A DNA stretch of 64,000 nucleotides from assembly GCA_021789595.1 (NCBI GenBank), contig JAJYJJ010000001.1, forward strand, positions 1 to 64,000, read 5' to 3'. A model generated the notes under the pieces. That model was not told the origin of the DNA and did no database searches. It worked only from the letters and a program-made list of their open reading frames with translations. The stretch is from Nitrospirota bacterium (GTDB lineage: Bacteria > Nitrospirota > Thermodesulfovibrionia > UBA6902 > JAJYJJ01). Below, piece after piece: positions 60,020 to 64,000 of this stretch. A program made the position numbers and the translations under genes. Every line of letters begins with the position of its first letter. The stretch's first letter is position 1.

Positions 60020-61707
60020 GAATATTTCAAGTTCCAAAGGGCACTGGGACTTATGCCGATTCATTGAGAGCAATAGGAACCGCCAATCTTTTAGAAGAAG
60101 TAGGTTACACCCAGACCAGCATCAGGGATATAGGAACACAGTTTCAGATTGAGTGTTCTTCGGATTTACCTCCTGAACAGTGGAAACAGCCATCACCCGG
60201 ATTTTACTATATTTGGCGAAAAAGCAAGGAAAGAGAAAAACCACAGGGTATGCTGGTTTTGGATTATGAAGAGGAACAAGTCCGCGTAAACGCGAATAAA
60301 AAGAGTAGCGGTAAGAAGAAGAAAAAAGAAATAGATAAAGCCATTGAGGAACAGGGTTTGGCTGCAGTTGAAAATATTCATCGCGAATATGGCCCTTCGG
60401 CAATCCTTGAGTCTATGCGAAAAGGTTGGAGTTCTGATAAGGATATTTATCATTGGGTATGCCAGAATTCTACCAAGGCACTTAAATGGGCGCAAAATGA
60501 ACTTGGATTAGTTAAGCAGCCTGCAGAGATTGATCCGCCTCAAGTCAGCAATAGTCAATTCTTTAATCCTGCCTCTGGTAAAGGTGTTCACGCATCCAAA
60601 ACAAATTACAAATCACCAGGAGCAATAAGCAACGAAGTAATAGAACCGTTTGCAGAATGGATGAAATACCGCGGGGCTTATAATGCAATGCTGCCATATC
60701 GAAATGGCGATGATTTTAAACTTTTTGTCATTGAGCCTGCTGAGATAGGACCAAAGGCGATATCAATACTGAGGGAAAAACTTCTTGACCTGAGACTCTG
60801 GGGTGGAATAAGACTCCGGGGTGGAATACGACTTGATATAGAAGCAGCTTTGCGTCTGGCAGAAGAACTTATTATGCACTCTGATGCTGTGCAAGATGCT
60901 GCAGGAAAAATCAGTTTACGCGGGCACAGACCTGCTGAGATTGTGAAAGGCTTACGACAGGCATATTTCAAAAGCATGGGGACAGCAGCCTCATTGATGA
61001 ATGACGCCTTTTTGCCTATTCCAAGTTGGTTTTGCATTGAAAACAGAGAAGATGCGAATTCCTTTATCGGAATCATCCGGGAGCATATTGGGTATTATGA
61101 AAATGGACAGAGAAAACAAGGTTGTTTAGGGTCGCTGGATGAAACTCATTCTGGCGATGTTCCGATACTCCAGCAGTATAGGAAGTGGCTTACAACTGGC
61201 GATATTTTGGAATTGCTGGATTTTCTTGCAAGGTTTTCCGTCCATGCAATGGAGCGGAGCGGAAAAAAGGAATGGGTCAAAGAGTTCTCAACCGAAAATT
61301 TAACGATACTTTTTGAAAGGGGGTATGATATGAAAGAGATTGTGGAGAATTCAGGGTTTTTGAGCATTGCAAGGGGAATACGAAACTGCACGATTTATGC
61401 TGTTTCTCTTAGGGAACGGGAGCCCCATTTCGGGCTTGCACAACAATGGAAACAAAAAATCAAAGGGGGAGCAGGAGTCTTTGTCCCTGTGCTGTGCGAT
61501 TTTGTTCAAACTCAAAATTGGGAGGTTGAACACCGCTTAAAAGGTAAAGGACACTCCATCAAAAAGGATGACCTTGATTTAGTAATAGGATTGATTGAAA
61601 AGCATGGTGTAGAATTGGTAGGCATGTTGCTTTTGGCTTATGGCTATGCCAGAGCGCCCAAGATTGAAACCGAAAATCCAACTACAACAAACAAGGAGGG
61701 AAGATAA
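60016..61707 (+). CDS. Cas8-like large subunit of a type I effector
   Basis: 563 residues from the ATG at 60016 (AAAGGAGGGAGAGA upstream; the track's earlier start lies inside cas3). N-terminus MRIFQVPKGTGTYADSLRAIGTANLLEEVGY resembles other type I large subunits (DSLRAIGTANLL-type opening). A Lys-rich linker (KKSSGKKKKKEIDKA) lies near residue 95. A short tandem duplication gives WGGIRLRGGIRL near residue 262. The identification rests mainly on position between cas3 and cas7 and on size; I cannot name the subfamily firmly. Confidence 0.7.
   Translation: MRIFQVPKGTGTYADSLRAIGTANLLEEVGYTQTSIRDIGTQFQIECSSDLPPEQWKQPSPGFYYIWRKSKEREKPQGMLVLDYEEEQVRVNANKKSSGKKKKKEIDKAIEEQGLAAVENIHREYGPSAILESMRKGWSSDKDIYHWVCQNSTKALKWAQNELGLVKQPAEIDPPQVSNSQFFNPASGKGVHASKTNYKSPGAISNEVIEPFAEWMKYRGAYNAMLPYRNGDDFKLFVIEPAEIGPKAISILREKLLDLRLWGGIRLRGGIRLDIEAALRLAEELIMHSDAVQDAAGKISLRGHRPAEIVKGLRQAYFKSMGTAASLMNDAFLPIPSWFCIENREDANSFIGIIREHIGYYENGQRKQGCLGSLDETHSGDVPILQQYRKWLTTGDILELLDFLARFSVHAMERSGKKEWVKEFSTENLTILFERGYDMKEIVENSGFLSIARGIRNCTIYAVSLREREPHFGLAQQWKQKIKGGAGVFVPVLCDFVQTQNWEVEHRLKGKGHSIKKDDLDLVIGLIEKHGVELVGMLLLAYGYARAPKIETENPTTTNKEGR
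60793..60828 (+). repeat. 18-bp tandem duplication in the cas8-like gene
   Basis: GACTCTGGGGTGGAATAA followed directly by GACTCCGGGGTGGAATAC. In frame, it doubles six residues. Confidence 0.8.
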
Positions 61708-61708
61708 A

Positions 61709-62683
61709 ATGAAACTACACTCATTAAGTATTTCAGGTATTGTTACGATAAATCTGCATGCCCTGAACAATGAGGGCAGTGAAGGAAATACCATGATGAC
61801 GCGAATGGTTGAGATTGTGGATGCATCCGGCAAGAATCATACGGTCAACGCAGTTTCAGGCGATATGTTTAAGCATATTCAGGCAGAGCATCTGTTTATG
61901 GAGGCGAAAGAGACAAATTCCAATAATAATTTACCTTTATGTGAAGCCTGCAAGACATTTGATGCAAACAGGATTTGTGCTGATGAAACATTTACTAAAA
62001 AGACCTTTAAAAATGGCTCAGTGGATAGCGAAATTCTTTCAGAAGCAATTAAAAAGTGTATCATAGATGATGCTGAAGGGATTTTAATTACCAGCGAAAT
62101 AGGTGGAAAGGGTCGTTCCATCTCCCGCAAGTCTGCAATTGAATTCGGCTGGCTTGTTGGATGTCCCGACAATACAAGGACTGAATCATACTTTCATGCC
62201 AAGTATGTTCCAGAAGGCCGTGGCAAAGGTTCTGGTGCAGGGGAAAATCTCGGGCAGAATATCTTCCACCGTCCTGCATCCTCCGGTCAATATGCAGTGG
62301 TTGTAAATGTTGACCTTTACAAAGTCGGACGCAATGACATTACCCTTACATATGTGGAAGGAGTAGACAGACAGGCAAGAATAAAGGCACTTTTGAAAAG
62401 TGTTATGAATACCTTTATTAAGCCAACAGGGGCGCACCGCAATACACAGCATCCTCACATCCTTGATTTCAGCGGCGTTGTAACCAAGTCAACAACGACA
62501 TTGCCGGCTCCTGTGCTAAGTGGCCTGAATCCAAATTATCGGGATGAAATAAGAAGAATCGCTGAAAGTCTGAATACAACAGCGTCAAATACTCCCATAT
62601 CAGTCACACCATTTGACGGGCTTGCAGCATTTACGGAAGTTATTGCTGGCATAATAAATCAGGTTCAGCCCTATGGAGATTAA
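61709..62683 (+). CDS. cas7: Cas7 backbone protein (DevR/Csa2-type)
   Basis: 324 residues from the ATG at 61709 (AAGGAGGG upstream). Begins MKLHSLSISGIVTINLHALNNEGSEGNTMMTRMVEIV and contains the ISRKSAIEFGWLVGCPDN and FHRPASSGQYAVVVNVDL regions typical of the DevR/Csa2 (MJ0381) family. Copies line the crRNA in Cascade. The Cys pair LCEACKTFDANRIC is an unusual added feature in the thumb region. The stop overlaps the track's start of cas5. Confidence 0.87.
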   Translation: MKLHSLSISGIVTINLHALNNEGSEGNTMMTRMVEIVDASGKNHTVNAVSGDMFKHIQAEHLFMEAKETNSNNNLPLCEACKTFDANRICADETFTKKTFKNGSVDSEILSEAIKKCIIDDAEGILITSEIGGKGRSISRKSAIEFGWLVGCPDNTRTESYFHAKYVPEGRGKGSGAGENLGQNIFHRPASSGQYAVVVNVDLYKVGRNDITLTYVEGVDRQARIKALLKSVMNTFIKPTGAHRNTQHPHILDFSGVVTKSTTTLPAPVLSGLNPNYRDEIRRIAESLNTTASNTPISVTPFDGLAAFTEVIAGIINQVQPYGD

Positions 62684-62684
62684 G

Positions 62685-63446
62685 ATGGCAGATGACAAAC
62701 TAATTGACCGTGGAATAGGGAAATGGCTCATTCTCAGCTATATTCCGGTAAGCCTTTTTTCCTTGCGGATGACACATGCCACAAACAAGGGAGGGAAGAC
62801 CCTTTTGGTTCCGACACCGTATTCATTCAAGATGACCATGATTGATGTTTGCTTCAGGATATTTAATGGAAATGAGGCTAAAATCAAGGCACGGCAGGTT
62901 TTTGATCTGATTAAAGGCTGTGAAATAAGATTTTCTCCTCCTTCAGTTTGTATCGTGCAGAATACCTTTATCAAGATACGACAAGAAGAAAGAGATGCCC
63001 CAAAGGGCTTTTATGTCCCCACAATTGCATATCGGGAATTCTGTTTTTACAGAAATGGAGAACTAAAAGTAGCTCTTGGGGTGAATGGTCTTGGTGCGGA
63101 TGCACTCTCATTACTGAAGATTGTCGGAAGTCATATCAACTGTATCGGGAAAAGAGGTTCTTTCTGGCAATACATTGGTGAAACATTCCAAAAGGGTAAT
63201 CTTTCTGTAGAATATACATGCCCGCAGGAAAATGAACAATTGGAGGCTGGTAATTTTCAATGGATCCAATATCTTGATGACTTTGGGGGGGCTTTGTGCA
63301 AGGCAAAGGATGGCTTTGACCGTATAAGCACCTATGGCGATGGCAAGATTGAGCTTGGTAAACATCGCATATTAGTTAGAACAGTTTTGCCTTATAAGTT
63401 TAAACAGAGTAGCAGACATTTTACACAATATGAAAAACCTGAATAA
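62685..63446 (+). CDS. Cas5-like Cascade subunit
   Basis: 253 residues. The start at 62685 is preferred because GGAG lies 6 bp upstream; the alternative at 62673 has none. N-terminal RAMP strand YIPVSLFSLRMTHATNKGGKTLLVPTPYSFKMTMIDVCFRI resembles Cas5 of DevS/Csa5-like systems. Position after cas7 in the order cas3-cas8-cas7-cas5 supports the call. No HD domain or nuclease motif is seen. Confidence 0.75.
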   Translation: MADDKLIDRGIGKWLILSYIPVSLFSLRMTHATNKGGKTLLVPTPYSFKMTMIDVCFRIFNGNEAKIKARQVFDLIKGCEIRFSPPSVCIVQNTFIKIRQEERDAPKGFYVPTIAYREFCFYRNGELKVALGVNGLGADALSLLKIVGSHINCIGKRGSFWQYIGETFQKGNLSVEYTCPQENEQLEAGNFQWIQYLDDFGGALCKAKDGFDRISTYGDGKIELGKHRILVRTVLPYKFKQSSRHFTQYEKPE

Positions 63447-63498
63447 TACAATTTACCATTTACTCTGTTTACCCACAACTTTTTATCCATAGTTTTTT

Positions 63499-63606
63499 AT
63501 GACCGAAAAAGATTTAAAAATAGCAAAGGAACTTAAAGAGAAGTTATCTAAAGTCGTAAATCTTATTGATTTTCGTGTATTCGGCTCAAGGGGAGAGGGA
63601 ATATAA
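63499..63606 (+). pseudogene. Remnant of an MNT-type nucleotidyltransferase
   Basis: 35 codons, MTEKDLKIAKELKEKLSKVV then FRVFGSRGEG, followed by TAA. This is the start of a minimal nucleotidyltransferase (GSRxxG signature) as in MNT-HEPN toxin-antitoxin pairs; everything after the G-S motif is lost. Confidence 0.65.
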
Positions 63607-63690
63607 GGTATCTCACCGGTTTTGAAAAAATATTATTCAGATTGCCACCATTGAGATTGTATTCTGTCCCGAAAATCTGTCCCGAAACCC

Positions 63691-63731
63691 TTGACATACG
63701 ACGCCACAATTATTGTATATTCATTGTATAT
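63691..63731 (+). promoter_or_regulatory. mazE promoter with direct-repeat operator
   Basis: TTGACA, 17-bp spacer, TGTATA. The octamer TTGTATAT occurs twice (63713 and 63724) with 11-bp spacing, one helical turn, across the -10 box: a likely autoregulatory MazE site. AAGGAGGG follows before the ATG. Confidence 0.6.
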
Positions 63732-63753
63732 CCAATAAAGGAGGGCTGATTTC

Positions 63754-63996
63754 ATGAAAGTTAAAATTCAGCAATGGGGTCATAGCCTTGGTATCCGTAT
63801 TCCAAAGGCATACGCCCGTGATGTTAGCTTGCGTAAAGGATCAGTGGTGGATATTACCGAGGCTAAAGGAAAGCTTGTAATAATACCGGTAGAAGAGCCA
63901 GAGTTTTCCCTGAAAGAGCTTCTATCGGGCATTACGAACAAGAACATTCACCATGAGGTCGATACCGGGGCGCCTGCAGGGAAAGAGGTATGGTAA
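63754..63996 (+). CDS. MazE/AbrB-type antitoxin
   Basis: 80 residues. Swapped-hairpin AbrB fold: MKVKIQQWGHSLGIRIPKAYARDVSLRKGSVVDITEAKGKLVIIPV. The C-terminal tail (LKELLSGITNKNIHHEVDTG) is the toxin-binding part. It should bind its own promoter and neutralise MazF. Its stop overlaps the start of the next gene. Confidence 0.9.
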   Translation: MKVKIQQWGHSLGIRIPKAYARDVSLRKGSVVDITEAKGKLVIIPVEEPEFSLKELLSGITNKNIHHEVDTGAPAGKEVW

Positions 63997-64000
63997 ATCC
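63990..64000 (+). CDS. Probable mazF toxin, cut by the window end
   Basis: An ATG overlaps the mazE stop (ATGGTAA) and only MVN is visible. The call rests on the standard mazEF overlap. Confidence 0.45.

Larger units (their letters stand above)
63447..63753. other. Gap after cas5: no cas1/cas2 or array
   Basis: 307 bp with one gene remnant (63499-63606) and the mazE promoter. A short direct repeat CTGTCCCGAAA occurs twice near 63665 and 63678. No CRISPR-type repeat array begins before the window ends. Confidence 0.6.

Noticed and set aside
63660-63690. CTGTCCCGAAA direct repeat as a CRISPR repeat
   Set aside because: Two short copies with only a few bases between them and no further copies.

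Overview
The window looks like one contiguous piece of a chromosome from an anaerobic, selenium- and cobalamin-using bacterium. The gene mix (class II B12-dependent ribonucleotide reductase, archaeal-type phosphoglycerate mutase, c-type-heme sensor proteins, a YedF selenium locus, strong AGG/ATA codon use, many TTG/GTG starts) fits a Nitrospirota (Thermodesulfovibrionia-like) or deltaproteobacterial lineage. This assignment is inference; no rRNA is present. The start is cut inside a sugar epimerase gene and the end inside a probable mazF.

Layout. 1-10 kb: epimerase, heptose kinase, a glutaredoxin-like selenoprotein on the minus strand with an in-frame UGA and a convincing SECIS hairpin, an OsmC-like protein, uvrC, an APH-fold kinase, and the run rpiB-glyA-nrdR-nrdJ. 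10-16 kb: heme-binding sensor kinase, der, yihY, ychF, and a second possible UGA-containing small membrane protein. 16-31.6 kb is almost entirely minus strand: split chromate transporter, an MTA/SAH-deaminase-type amidohydrolase, decayed HD-GYP DNA, a YeiH/Cys-rich protein/rhodanese unit behind a sigma-54 promoter, an NtrC-type regulator, cobalamin late-pathway genes (cobD, cbiB, cbiP), ubiX, ubiA, apgM, yedF, a very unusual tRNA, and a LysR regulator.

The most remarkable element is that tRNA (30445..30543, minus). It has the body of tRNA-Sec (13-bp acceptor/T branch, 4-nt D loop, long variable arm) but a GCA (Cys) anticodon and a U73 discriminator. It has its own strong promoter and sits between a selenium-type LysR gene and yedF. 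Together with two UGA-containing reading frames elsewhere in the window it marks a selenium/cysteine decoding system worth testing.

31.7-50 kb: lipoprotein, membrane protein, glgC, then a compact chemosensory operon (DUF4388/PATAN protein, cheY, cheA, ExeA-like ATPase, cheW, two MCPs, cheW, HEAT-repeat protein, cheR, cheB, GAF protein, cheY). One MCP has a heme motif and a PhnD-like ligand-binding domain at its cytoplasmic C-terminus. 50-55.4 kb: endonuclease V, DUF2784 protein and a full-length purL that carries several translated repeat insertions. 55.5-64 kb: initiator tRNA-Met, then a type I CRISPR-Cas effector cluster (cas6, cas3, cas8-like, cas7, cas5) without cas1/cas2 or an array in view, interleaved with decayed toxin/nucleotidyltransferase genes and a 22-codon cas8-like fossil, and finally mazE. 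Short G/C-rich palindromic repeats recur between and inside genes (nrdJ, cheW, purL, cas6, yedF).
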